Shown one piece after another: positions 36,903 to 45,014 of a stretch of DNA of 64,000 nt (positions within the stretch are counted from its first letter, which is position 1; every line of letters begins with the position of its first letter). A program made the position numbers and the translations under genes. Origin of the DNA: DATBGO01 sp050011895 (GTDB lineage: Bacteria > Actinomycetota > Actinomycetes > Streptosporangiales > Streptosporangiaceae); the NCBI GenBank assembly GCA_050011895.1, contig JBEKIF010000002.1, positions 62,001 to 126,000 of the forward strand, given 5' to 3'. A model generated the notes under the pieces. That model made no database searches. It worked only from the letters and a program-made list of their open reading frames with translations, and had not been told where the DNA came from.

Positions 36903-37688
36903 CTACTCCCAACGGAAGGTGCGCATCGCCAGGGTGATCCCCGCCGCGGCCCAGACGGCCAGGGTGGCCAGGTCAGCCAGCGGCAGCCCGGTGCCGTGCT
37001 GCAGCACCGAGCGCAGCCCGTCCGACAGCGCGCCGGGAGGCAGCAGCCGCAGCGCAGGCTGCGCGGCGGCAGGGAACTTCGTCAGCGGGAAGACCATCCC
37101 GCCGATCCCGAGCATCACCAGGTAGACGAGGTTGGCTCCGGCCAGTGTCGCCTCCGCCCGCAGCGTGCCCGCCATCAGCAGGGCCAGCCCGCTGAAGGCG
37201 GCCGTGCCCGCCAGGATGAGCAGCACCGTCCAGGGGAGTGCCGCGCCACCGACGTGCGGCCGCCAGCCGAGGGCGAGGCCGACCGCCACGATCACCACCG
37301 CCTGGCCAAGCTCTACCACCGCGACCGTGACCGTCTTGGCGGCGATCAGCCCGCGCCGCGACAGCGGTGTGGCGCCGAGCCGCTTCAGCACGCCGTACCT
37401 GCGCTCGAAGCCGGTCGCGATCGCCTGGCTGGTAAACGCCGTCGACATCACGGCCAGCGCCAGGATGCCGGGCGCGAGGAAATCGATCCGGCGGCCCGGG
37501 CCGAAGCTGACCAGCGGTTCGGCGCTGAACGCCGCGAGCAGCAGCACCGGGATGATGAGGGTCAGCAGCAGCTGCTCCCCGTTGCGCACCAGCGTCCTCA
37601 GCTCCAGGCCGGCCTGGGCCGCGATCATCGCGGGCAGCGGTGCCGCGCCGGGGGCGGGCGGCGGCCAGTCGAGGCTGGTCTCGGTCAC
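36903..37688 (-). CDS. ABC-2 type transporter permease
   Basis: The product is 261 aa with six hydrophobic helices. ERRYGVLKRLGATPLSRRGLIAAK is the cytoplasmic loop typical of this family, and YLVMLGIGGMVFPLTKFPAAAQPALRLLPPGALSDGLR is the C-terminal ABC-2 block. GTG 37688 overlaps the stop of the ATPase gene by four bases and gives the standard N-terminus; the open frame extends further upstream. It forms an exporter with that ATPase. ABC-2 pairs next to ctaA are a recurring actinobacterial arrangement, but the substrate is unknown. Confidence 0.92.
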   Translation of the reverse strand: MTETSLDWPPPAPGAAPLPAMIAAQAGLELRTLVRNGEQLLLTLIIPVLLLAAFSAEPLVSFGPGRRIDFLAPGILALAVMSTAFTSQAIATGFERRYGVLKRLGATPLSRRGLIAAKTVTVAVVELGQAVVIVAVGLALGWRPHVGGAALPWTVLLILAGTAAFSGLALLMAGTLRAEATLAGANLVYLVMLGIGGMVFPLTKFPAAAQPALRLLPPGALSDGLRSVLQHGTGLPLADLATLAVWAAAGITLAMRTFRWE

Positions 37689-38614
37689 GAGCGCAGCTCC
37701 CGCCCGGTCAGCTCGAGGAAGACATCTTCCAGTGTCCTGCTCTCGATCCGGAGGCTCTGCGGCACCGCGCCCCGCTCCGCGCACCAGGCCGTGACGGCCG
37801 CGACCAGCTGGGGGTCCACGTGATCGGTAACCTCGACGACGTAGTGCCCGGCTGGCGACTCTTTCACCATGCTTCCCGGCGGGAGGGCGGCCAGCAGGTC
37901 GTTGGTGTCCAGGCCGGGCTCGGCGCGGAACCTGAGCTGCCCGGCGGTTCCAGTGAGCTCGGCGGGCGTGCCCGCCGCGACCTGCGTCCCGTGGTCCACG
38001 ATGACGACATGGTCAGCCAGCCGTTCCGCCTCGTCCATGTGATGCGTGGTGAGGATCACCCCGGCGCCAGCGGCCCGCAGCCCGGCGATCAGATCCCAGG
38101 TGGCGTGCCTGGCCTGGGGGTCAAGCCCGGCGGTGGGCTCGTCAAGGAACACGAGCTCGGGCCGGCCGATGACGGCGGCGGCGAGCGACAGCCGCTGCTG
38201 CTGGCCGCCCGACAGCCGCTTGAACGCGGTCCGTGCGCAGCCGGCCAGCCCGAGCCGGTCGAGCAGCAGCGCTGGATCGATCGGATGGGCATAGAAGCTG
38301 GCCAGCACGTGCAGGTACTCACCGGCCCTGGCCCCCGTCGGGACGCCGCCGGCCTGCAGCATCACGCCGATCTTCGGCCGCAGCGCACGGGCGTCCCGGA
38401 TCGGATCGAGGCCGAGCACCCGGACCGTGCCCGCGTCGGGCCGCCGGTATCCCTCGCAGATCTCCACCGTCGTGGTCTTGCCCGCTCCGTTGGGCCCGAG
38501 GATGGCAGTCACCTGGGCGCGCCCGGCGCGCAGTGACAGGCCGGTCAGCGCGGCTGTGGCGCCGTAGCTCTTGAACAGCCTGTCGATCTCCAGCGCGGCC
38601 GGGGCAGTGCACAC
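37685..38614 (-). CDS. ABC transporter ATP-binding protein
   Basis: The product is 309 aa. Walker A GPNGAGKTT, signature LSGGQQQRLS, Walker B LVFLDEPTAGLDP and H-loop TTHHMDEAERLADH are all intact, with a DrrA-type C-terminal domain ending LEDVFLELTGRELRS. It powers the permease encoded downstream. GTG 38614 lies 34 bases after the C26 hydrolase gene on the same strand, so read-through from the polyamine cluster is possible. Confidence 0.94.
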   Translation of the reverse strand: MCTAPAALEIDRLFKSYGATAALTGLSLRAGRAQVTAILGPNGAGKTTTVEICEGYRRPDAGTVRVLGLDPIRDARALRPKIGVMLQAGGVPTGARAGEYLHVLASFYAHPIDPALLLDRLGLAGCARTAFKRLSGGQQQRLSLAAAVIGRPELVFLDEPTAGLDPQARHATWDLIAGLRAAGAGVILTTHHMDEAERLADHVVIVDHGTQVAAGTPAELTGTAGQLRFRAEPGLDTNDLLAALPPGSMVKESPAGHYVVEVTDHVDPQLVAAVTAWCAERGAVPQSLRIESRTLEDVFLELTGRELRS

Positions 38615-38648
38615 GCTGGCGAGTCTAGGCGCGGTAGCCGCGTGGTGC

Positions 38649-39416
38649 TCAGCCGCCTGGGGTCCTGACCGTCCGGGCGGAGTGCACGAGTGCGGTGAAC
38701 AGCCGCAGGTCGTCCCCGGCCTCGGGATGCCACTGGACGGCTACCCCGAACGGGCACTCGGGCTGGTCGAGCTCGAAGGCCTCGACCGTGCCGTCCGCCG
38801 CCCACGCGGTCGCGGTCAGCCCGGAACCGAGCCGGTTGATTCCCTGGTGATGGTGGGTCGGCACGTCGGCAGCCTCCTGGACCTTCAGGTCGGTGTGGCC
38901 GAGGATCTCGGCGAGACGGCTGCCTGGCGCCACCGCGACCTCGTGTGAGCCGAATGTCCCCGGCTTTGGCGCATGCTCGTCATGGCCGACCACGTCCGGT
39001 AGGTGCTGATGCAGGCTGCCGCCCAGCGCGACGTTGATCAGCTGCATGCCGCGGCAGATTCCGAGTATCGGCATCCCCGCCGCCAGCGCGGTCTCGAACA
39101 GCGCCAGCTCGGCGGCGTCCCGGTCCTCGCGCACCGCTGCGGTCTCCGGCCTGCGCTGCGCCCCGTAGCGGGCCGGATCGATGTCGCCGCCCCCCGACAG
39201 CACCAGGCAGTCCATCCTGGACAGCGCGTCCTCGATGCCTGAGGCCGGCGGCAGCAGCACCGGGATCCCGCCGGCCTGCGCGACCCGGTCCGGGTAACGC
39301 CGCGGCAGCAGCATCGCCTCCATGTCCCAGACTCCCCAGCGCGCCTGCTCGCAGTAGGCGCTGATGCCGACCAGGGGAGCGCCTGAGCGCTCGTCCCGGG
39401 CGCCTGCCTCGGTCAC
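38649..39416 (-). CDS. Gamma-glutamyl-gamma-aminobutyrate hydrolase-like (peptidase C26)
   Basis: The product is 255 aa, class I glutamine amidotransferase-like fold. The nucleophile Cys sits in ILGICRGMQLINVALGGSLHQHL, and the catalytic His-Glu pair in the late VQWHPEAGDDLRLF. PuuD, the E. coli relative, cleaves gamma-glutamyl-GABA to glutamate and GABA. It is the last gene of the cluster with a glutamine-synthetase-like ligase, aldehyde dehydrogenase and permease, which supports a PuuD-type role. GTG 39416 is the start. Confidence 0.9.
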   Translation of the reverse strand: MTEAGARDERSGAPLVGISAYCEQARWGVWDMEAMLLPRRYPDRVAQAGGIPVLLPPASGIEDALSRMDCLVLSGGGDIDPARYGAQRRPETAAVREDRDAAELALFETALAAGMPILGICRGMQLINVALGGSLHQHLPDVVGHDEHAPKPGTFGSHEVAVAPGSRLAEILGHTDLKVQEAADVPTHHHQGINRLGSGLTATAWAADGTVEAFELDQPECPFGVAVQWHPEAGDDLRLFTALVHSARTVRTPGG

Positions 39417-39477
39417 CTGAACCCCAGCCCTTCCTGCCTGCCGCGGCTGCCGTCAATGCGCCCGGGTGCCCGGCGCG

Positions 39478-40242
39478 TCACAAGGGTGTCACATACGCGC
39501 CCGCGATGCCGCCATCCACCAGGAAGGACGACGCGGTGATGAACGAGGAGTCGTCGCTGGCCAGGAACGCCACGGCGGCAGCGATCTCCTCAGGCTCGGC
39601 GAACCGGCCGACCGGAATGTGTACCAGCCGCCTGGCCGCCCGCTCCGGGTCCTTGGCGAACAGCTCGCGCAGCAGCGGCGTGTTCACCGGGCCAGGGCAC
39701 AGCGCGTTCACCCTGATGCCCTCGCGCGCGAACTGGACGCCGAGCTCCCGGCTCATGGCCAGAACGCCGCCCTTGGCCGCGGTGTAAGAGATCTGCGAGG
39801 TGGCCGAGCCGAGCACCGCGACGAACGAGGCCGTGTTGATGATCGATCCCTTGCCCTGCCGTTGCATGTAAGGGATCACGTACTTGCAGCCAAGATAGAC
39901 CGACGTCAGGTTGACTTCCTGCACGTGCCGCCAGGCGTCCAGGCCCGTCGACAGGATCGAGTCGTCCTCCGGCGGCGAGATGCCCGCATTGTGGAACGCG
40001 ACATCGATGCGCCCGTACCGCTCGGCCACGGCCGCGTACATCTGCCGGACGTCATCCGCGCTGGCGACATCGGCGGCGATGAACAGCCCCCCGGCCGCCG
40101 CCGCCGCGGTCTTCCCCGCCGCCTCGTCGACATCGACCGCCACCACCTGGGCGCCCTCTGCGGCGAACCGCCGCGCGCTGGCCAGGCCGATGCCGCTGCC
40201 GGCGCCGGTGACGACGGCGACGCGGTCCTGCAGACGCTGCAT
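39478..40242 (-). CDS. Short-chain dehydrogenase/reductase
   Basis: The product is 254 aa, classical SDR. The cofactor motif is VAVVTGAGSGIGLASARRFA; an Asp at the end of strand 2 (VVAVDVDEAAG) suggests NAD preference. NAG is in AFHNAGISPPED; the catalytic tetrad Ser and Tyr-Lys are in INTASFVAVLGSATSQISYTAAKGG; the C-terminal block VNALCPGPVNTPLL is present. It sits where a gamma-glutamylputrescine oxidase would be expected in a puu-type pathway. Its substrate is not evident. Confidence 0.92.
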   Translation of the reverse strand: MQRLQDRVAVVTGAGSGIGLASARRFAAEGAQVVAVDVDEAAGKTAAAAAGGLFIAADVASADDVRQMYAAVAERYGRIDVAFHNAGISPPEDDSILSTGLDAWRHVQEVNLTSVYLGCKYVIPYMQRQGKGSIINTASFVAVLGSATSQISYTAAKGGVLAMSRELGVQFAREGIRVNALCPGPVNTPLLRELFAKDPERAARRLVHIPVGRFAEPEEIAAAVAFLASDDSSFITASSFLVDGGIAGAYVTPL

Positions 40243-40279
40243 GGTGTGGCTCCCGCCCTGCTTCTGTTGAGCACCGCTG

Positions 40280-41644
40280 TTACTCAGGTGCGGCGATGAA
40301 GACGTTTTTCACCTCGGTAAAGGAATCTGGCGCATCGGGCCCCAGCTCGCGGCCGAGGCCGGACTGCTTGAACCCGCCGAACGGGGTCCAGTAGCGCACC
40401 GAGGAGTGCGAGTTCACCGAGAGGTTGCCGGCCTCCACCGCCCTGGCCACCCGGATCGCCCGGCCGACGGCTGCGGTCCAGATCGATCCGGACAGCCCGT
40501 ACGGTGTGTCGTTGGCGATCCTGACCGCATCGGCCTCGTCCTCGAACGGGGTCACGGTGACGACCGGGCCGAACACCTCCTCGGTGTAGGCGGGGTCGTC
40601 GGCGGCTACCGGCGCGAGTACCGTCGGCGGGAACCAGAAGCCCGCCCCGTCAGGCGCGCTGCCCCGGAGGGCTACCGGCGCGCCGTCCGGTACGTACGAC
40701 GCGACGTGCGCCCGGTGCGCGGCCGAGATCAGCGGGCCCATCTCGGTGCCTGCCGAGGCGGGATCCCCGACCTTTACCCCGGCCACCGCTGGCTCGAGCA
40801 GTTCCATGAAGCGATCGAAGACCGAGCGCTGGACCAGGATCCTGGACCTGGCGCAGCAATCCTGCCCGGCGTTGTCGAACACGGCGTAGGGCGCGGTCGC
40901 GGCGGCCTGCTCGAGATCGGAATCGGCGAACACGATGTTGGCGCTCTTGCCGCCGAGTTCGAGGGTGAGCCGCTTGACCTGCCGCGCGCAGCCCGCCATC
41001 ACCTCGCGGCCGACCTCGGTGGATCCGGTGAACACGATCTTCCTGACCGCCGGGTGGTCGACCAGGCGCCGCCCCACGACGCTGCCCTTGCCCGGCAGCA
41101 CCTGGAACACGCCGTCGGGAATGCCCGCCGCCGCGGCGAGCTCGCCGATCCTGATCGCGGTCAGCGGGGTCATCTCGGCCGGCTTGGCGACCACCGTGTT
41201 GCCCGCCGCGAGGGCGGGAGCCATCCCCCAGGCGAGGATCGGCATCGGGAAGTTCCACGGCACTATCAGGCCGACCACGCCCACCGGCTCGTGGAAGGTG
41301 ACGTTCAGCCCCCCCGCCACCGGGATCTGCCTGCCGCACAGCCGCTCGGGCGTCGCCGCGTAGTAATGCAGCACGTCGCGGACGTGCTCAGCCTCCCAGC
41401 GGGCCTGGCCCAGCGGGTGACCGGAGCCGGCGATCTCGAGCCTGGCCAGCTCGTCCGTGTGCGCGTCAACGGCACCGGCGAATGCGCGCAGCAGGGCGGC
41501 GCGCTGGCCCGGGGCGACCGCGCGCCAGCCGGGCTGGGCCGCGGCGGCCCGCTCGATGGCGGCGTCGGTCTGCTCCGCGGAGGTGAGCGCCACCGTGGTG
41601 ACGGCCTCCTCGGTGGCGGGATTGATGACGGTGAACTCAGACAT
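40280..41644 (-). CDS. Aldehyde dehydrogenase (gamma-glutamyl-/aminobutyraldehyde type)
   Basis: NAD(P)-dependent ALDH, 454 aa, slightly short but complete. WNFPMPILAWGMAPALAAGNTVVAKPAEMTP is the cofactor region, FTGSTEVGREVM follows, the general base Glu is in LTLELGGKSANIVF and the nucleophile Cys in FDNAGQDCCARSRILV. The late block GPVVTVTPFEDEADAVRIANDTPYGLSGSIWT is normal. It fits PuuC-like oxidation of gamma-glutamyl-aminobutyraldehyde or aminobutyraldehyde by context. ATG 41644 has AGGGAAG upstream; a GGCT microsatellite lies in the 54-base spacer before it. Confidence 0.92.
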   Translation of the reverse strand: MSEFTVINPATEEAVTTVALTSAEQTDAAIERAAAAQPGWRAVAPGQRAALLRAFAGAVDAHTDELARLEIAGSGHPLGQARWEAEHVRDVLHYYAATPERLCGRQIPVAGGLNVTFHEPVGVVGLIVPWNFPMPILAWGMAPALAAGNTVVAKPAEMTPLTAIRIGELAAAAGIPDGVFQVLPGKGSVVGRRLVDHPAVRKIVFTGSTEVGREVMAGCARQVKRLTLELGGKSANIVFADSDLEQAAATAPYAVFDNAGQDCCARSRILVQRSVFDRFMELLEPAVAGVKVGDPASAGTEMGPLISAAHRAHVASYVPDGAPVALRGSAPDGAGFWFPPTVLAPVAADDPAYTEEVFGPVVTVTPFEDEADAVRIANDTPYGLSGSIWTAAVGRAIRVARAVEAGNLSVNSHSSVRYWTPFGGFKQSGLGRELGPDAPDSFTEVKNVFIAAPE

Positions 41645-41669
41645 GCGGCTGCTTCCCTGAAGTCGCGTC

Positions 41670-41691
41670 GGCTGGCTGGCTGGCTGGCTGG
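41670..41691. repeat. (GGCT)5 tetranucleotide tract
   Basis: Five and a half GGCT units lie in the spacer between the glutamine-synthetase-like gene and the aldehyde dehydrogenase gene, 26 bases upstream of the latter's ATG. Slippage would change the spacer length but not either reading frame. Confidence 0.85.
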
Positions 41692-41698
41692 TAGTGGC

Positions 41699-43090
41699 CT
41701 ACAGGCGCTCGAAGCAGCGCTGCAGCTCCCAGTCCGTGACGGCGGCGTCATAGGCGGCCAGCTCGACGCGGGCGTAGTTGGCGTAGTGCTCGACCACGTC
41801 CGGGCCGAACGACTTGCTGGCCAGCTCGCTCGTCTGCCAGAGCTCCAGCGCGTCGCGCAGGTTCTGCGGCACCCTCGCGGTGGTGTCGGCGTAGGCGTTC
41901 CCCTCGAAGGCCGGCTCGAGTTCCAGCTCACGGTCGATGCCGTCCAGGCCGGCCGCGATCATCGCGGCCACCGCCAGGTAAGGGTTGACGTCCCCGCCCG
42001 GCGTCCGGTTCTCCACCCGCAGCGATGCGCCGTGCCCGACGAGCCGCAGCGCGCAGGTCCTGTTGTCCGGCCCCCAGCGCACCGAGGTGGGCGCAAAGCT
42101 ACCTGGTACGTATCGTTTATAGGAATTGATGTTCGGCGCGTAACAGAGCGTGAGTTCGCGCATGGCGGCCAGCTGGCCAGCCAGGAACTGCTCGCCGAGC
42201 CTGGACAGGCCGTGCTGGCCGTCGCCGGCCAGCACCGGCGTGCCGTCCTCGGCGCGCAGGGACAGGTGAATGTGGCAGGAGTTGCCCTCGCGGGGGTTGG
42301 GCTTGGCCATGAACGTGATGCTCATGCCCTGCTGGGCCGCGATCTCCTTGGCGCCGGTCTTATAGATCGAATGGTTGTCGCAGGTGGTCACCGCGTCGGC
42401 GTAGCGGAAGGCGATCTCGTGCTGGCCGAGATTGCACTCGCCCTTCGCCGACTCGACGTACATGCCTGCTCCGGTCATCGCATTGCGGACGGTGCGCAGC
42501 AGCGGCTCGATCCTGGAGGTGCCGAGGATTGAGTAGTCGACGTTGTACTGGTTGGCGGGGACAAGGCCACGGTAGGACTTGCCCCGCGCCTCCTCGTAGG
42601 AGTCCCGGTACACCACGAACTCGAGCTCGGTGCCGGTCATCGCCCGCCAGTTCCGCGCCGCGAGCCGGTCCGCCTGCGCCTTGAGTATCTGGCGCGGCGA
42701 GGCCACCACCGGGGCCCCGTCCAGCCAGCTGAGGTCGGCCAGCACCAGCGCCGTGCCCGCGTGCCATGGCACCTCACGCAGGGTGCCCATGTCGGGCACC
42801 AGCACGAAATCGCCGTAGCCGCTGTCCCAGGACGACATCGCATACCCGTCCACGGTGTTCATCTCGATGTCCACCGCCAGCAGGTAGTTGCAGCCTTCCG
42901 CGTGGTGCTCGGCCACCACGTCGAGGAAGAACTCGGCCGACAGCCGCTTGCCTTGCAGGCGGCCCTGCATGTCGGTGAACGCGAGGATGATCGTATCGAT
43001 CTGGCGCTCGCTCACCTCCACGCGGAGCCGTTCCAGCGTCAGCATGCCGCGCTGCTGGGTGTAGGGGCCGTGGCCCCGGAATCCGGGCAT
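41699..43090 (-). CDS. Glutamine synthetase-like gamma-glutamylpolyamine ligase
   Basis: The product is 463 aa of the GS superfamily. Landmarks: FTDMQGRLQGKRLSAEFF (N-domain), MTGTELEFVVYRDS (metal Glu), AKGECNLGQHEIAFRYAD, NSCHIHLSL (His of the catalytic site), FAPTSVRWGPDNRTCALRLVG and VENRTPGGDVNPYLAVAAMIAAG. It lacks the adenylylation loop of GlnA-type assimilatory enzymes and matches PuuA/GlnA3-like ligases that join glutamate to polyamines or other amines. ATG 43090 has TAGGAGG just upstream. It begins 62 bases after the permease gene. Confidence 0.9.
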   Translation of the reverse strand: MPGFRGHGPYTQQRGMLTLERLRVEVSERQIDTIILAFTDMQGRLQGKRLSAEFFLDVVAEHHAEGCNYLLAVDIEMNTVDGYAMSSWDSGYGDFVLVPDMGTLREVPWHAGTALVLADLSWLDGAPVVASPRQILKAQADRLAARNWRAMTGTELEFVVYRDSYEEARGKSYRGLVPANQYNVDYSILGTSRIEPLLRTVRNAMTGAGMYVESAKGECNLGQHEIAFRYADAVTTCDNHSIYKTGAKEIAAQQGMSITFMAKPNPREGNSCHIHLSLRAEDGTPVLAGDGQHGLSRLGEQFLAGQLAAMRELTLCYAPNINSYKRYVPGSFAPTSVRWGPDNRTCALRLVGHGASLRVENRTPGGDVNPYLAVAAMIAAGLDGIDRELELEPAFEGNAYADTTARVPQNLRDALELWQTSELASKSFGPDVVEHYANYARVELAAYDAAVTDWELQRCFERL

Positions 43091-43152
43091 GAGCCTCCTA
43101 TCGGTGATCTAGCTACACGTTAGGCGGACCAGGCGCGCGGCGCGAGCCGGCC

Positions 43153-44691
43153 TCAGGTGGCCAGCTCCCGCTCGATCGCAGCGAGTTCCTCGGGGCTGCC
43201 CTGCACCCGCGGGCCGGTGAACCACTTCCGCGCCGAGACCAGCCAGTAGATACCTGCGAAGCCGACCACGACGCCCACCGCCACGACCGCGTAGTTGAAG
43301 GTCTTCCAGCCGATCGGGCCGGCCAGCGGCAGCATGAACAGGATCGTGATGAACACCACCCAGACCACGGCGATGACGCCGACCACATAGCTCCACCGGC
43401 CCAGGTGCCAGGGACCGCGCTGGAAGCTCGCGCCCTGCCGCAGCCGCAGGAACGTCGGCGTGACATAGGCGATGTACAGGCCGATCGTGGCGATCGAGGT
43501 GACCGCGAAGTACGCCGCGCTGTTCCACAGATAGGGCAGCCCGAGGATCAGCGCGCCGGCGGCCGCCAGCCAGATCGCGTTGGTCGGCGTCCTGGTCCGC
43601 TTATTCACCCGGTGCCAGAACGCGGAGCCGGGCAGCGCCCCGTCCCGCGAGAACGCGTAGATCATCCGGGAGTTCGCGGTTACCGAGGACATGCCGCAGA
43701 ACAGCTGCGCGCCGATCGCCACCAGTAGCAGCAGCTCGCCGCCGACATTCCCGACCGCATCGACGAAGATCTGGGCCGGCGCCACGTAGGCGGCAGACTC
43801 GGTCGCGTAGTTCTGGATCGCGAACGTGACCCCGATCAGCAGGAGCCACCCCGCGAACAGCGACACGATGATCGACATCACGATGCCGCGCGGGCCGCTG
43901 CGGGCGGCGGAATGCGTTTCCTCGGTCATGTGCGCGGACGCGTCATAACCGGTAAAGGTGTACTGCGCCATCAGCAGGCCGATCAGCACGATGTACCAGG
44001 CGCCGACGTTCAGGCCGGTGCCGTTGTTGAAGTGCCCGAATACGAAGCTGGCCGATTGGTGGTGCGCGCCGTGCTGAAGACCGAACGTCAGCGTCCCGAC
44101 GATGATCAGCACGCCGATGATGTGCCACCAGACGCTGACGTCGTTCAGCAGGGCCACCAGCCGGATGCCGAACTGGTTCAGCATGCCGTGCACCAGCAGG
44201 ACGGCGGCGAAGATCAGGATCGTCACCCAGTGGTAGGTAGGGGTGCCGAACACCAGGTTGAGGAACGCGTTGATGAAGAGGGCCGCGCCGAAGTCAATGC
44301 CCGCGGTCACCGCGACCTGGCCGAGGAAGTTGAACCAGCCGGTGAACCAGGACCATGCAGGCCCGTTTTTCCTGGCCAGTTTGGCTGACCAGTAGTACAA
44401 GCCGCCCGCGGTCGGGAAGCTGGAGCAGACCTCGGCCATGGCCAGGCCGACGAAAAGCGTCATGACGCCGACAATCGGCCAGCCCCAGGTGATCAGGACA
44501 GGCCCGCCGGTGAGCATGCCGAAGCTGTAGAGCGTCAGGCAGCCGGACAGGATCGAGATGATCGTGAACGACACGGCGAAGTTAGAGAACCCCGACATCC
44601 GCCTGCGCAGTTCCTGGGCATAGCCGAGCTGGTGCAGGGTCTCCTCGTCACTGCTGAGCGGCGCGTGGGCCGCTTGCTCGTTGACCGACAC
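43153..44691 (-). CDS. APC-family amino acid/polyamine permease
   Basis: The product is 512 aa with twelve hydrophobic helices. The N-terminus ELRRRMSGFSNFAVSFTIISILSGCLTLYSFGM and the block ITWGWPIVGVMTLFVGLAMAEVCSSFPTAGGLYYWSAKLA are typical of the amino acid/choline and GABA permease branch of APC; YDASAHMTEETHSAARSGPRGIVMSI is in the middle. It should import an amine or amino acid (GABA, putrescine and similar) for the ligase downstream. It is the first gene of the cluster and divergent from the FadR-type regulator. Confidence 0.92.
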   Translation of the reverse strand: MSVNEQAAHAPLSSDEETLHQLGYAQELRRRMSGFSNFAVSFTIISILSGCLTLYSFGMLTGGPVLITWGWPIVGVMTLFVGLAMAEVCSSFPTAGGLYYWSAKLARKNGPAWSWFTGWFNFLGQVAVTAGIDFGAALFINAFLNLVFGTPTYHWVTILIFAAVLLVHGMLNQFGIRLVALLNDVSVWWHIIGVLIIVGTLTFGLQHGAHHQSASFVFGHFNNGTGLNVGAWYIVLIGLLMAQYTFTGYDASAHMTEETHSAARSGPRGIVMSIIVSLFAGWLLLIGVTFAIQNYATESAAYVAPAQIFVDAVGNVGGELLLLVAIGAQLFCGMSSVTANSRMIYAFSRDGALPGSAFWHRVNKRTRTPTNAIWLAAAGALILGLPYLWNSAAYFAVTSIATIGLYIAYVTPTFLRLRQGASFQRGPWHLGRWSYVVGVIAVVWVVFITILFMLPLAGPIGWKTFNYAVVAVGVVVGFAGIYWLVSARKWFTGPRVQGSPEELAAIERELAT

Positions 44692-44759
44692 TGCTGCTCC
44701 TCGGGTCGCGGTTCGAGACGATTACGGTGCAGAAACGCTAGCCAGCCGACCGGTCCTAA

Positions 44760-44777
44760 TGGTCTAATATCAGGCCA
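44760..44777. promoter_or_regulatory. Palindromic operator candidate for the FadR-type regulator
   Basis: TGGTCTAATATCAGGCCA pairs with its own reverse complement at 14 of 18 positions, giving TGGYCTRATATYAGRCCA. It is AT-rich at the centre in otherwise GC-rich DNA. It lies 69 bases before the permease start, between two divergent genes, one encoding a GntR/FadR protein. Half sites of the TGGT..(N)..ACCA kind are common for this family. Confidence 0.65.
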
Positions 44778-44829
44778 ATGATGGGCGGATCGGCTGAGAT
44801 GTTCAAGACCTGGGCCCAGATTCGTCGGG

Positions 44830-44884
44830 GGCGCCCCGGGCCGCCGGTACGCGGGTCAGGGGGGGACCCGCGTACCGGGGCGCC
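44830..44884. promoter_or_regulatory. Long two-part hairpin in the leader of the FadR-type gene
   Basis: GGCGCCCC (44830-44837) pairs with GGGGCGCC (44877-44884). Inside, GGTACGCGGGTC (44846-44857) pairs exactly with 44865-44876 around a loop AGGGGGG. It lies between the operator and the chosen start (45015). The rest of this 323-base gap has no gene; an in-frame N-terminal extension from 44778 would have to be translated through the hairpin and looks non-coding. Confidence 0.6.
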
Positions 44885-45014
44885 TGCATCGCCAGCCGGG
44901 TGCCTGCGTCGGAAAGCCGAGCCAGCGACTCCGTTCGCGGACCTAAGCTCTGCCCCCAACACAGCGCCAGGCCCTCCGCCGGGAGCCAGCTCCGTCCCCG
45001 GGAGCGCGATCGTA

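Noticed and set aside
40406..42532. 708-aa plus-strand ORF over the aldehyde dehydrogenase and ligase genes
   Set aside because: It is antisense shadow; the minus frames carry complete catalytic motifs.
44778..45014. N-terminal 79-residue extension of the FadR-type regulator
   Set aside because: It runs through a large hairpin, has biased composition and no family counterpart; GTG 45015 has a ribosome-binding site and gives normal length.
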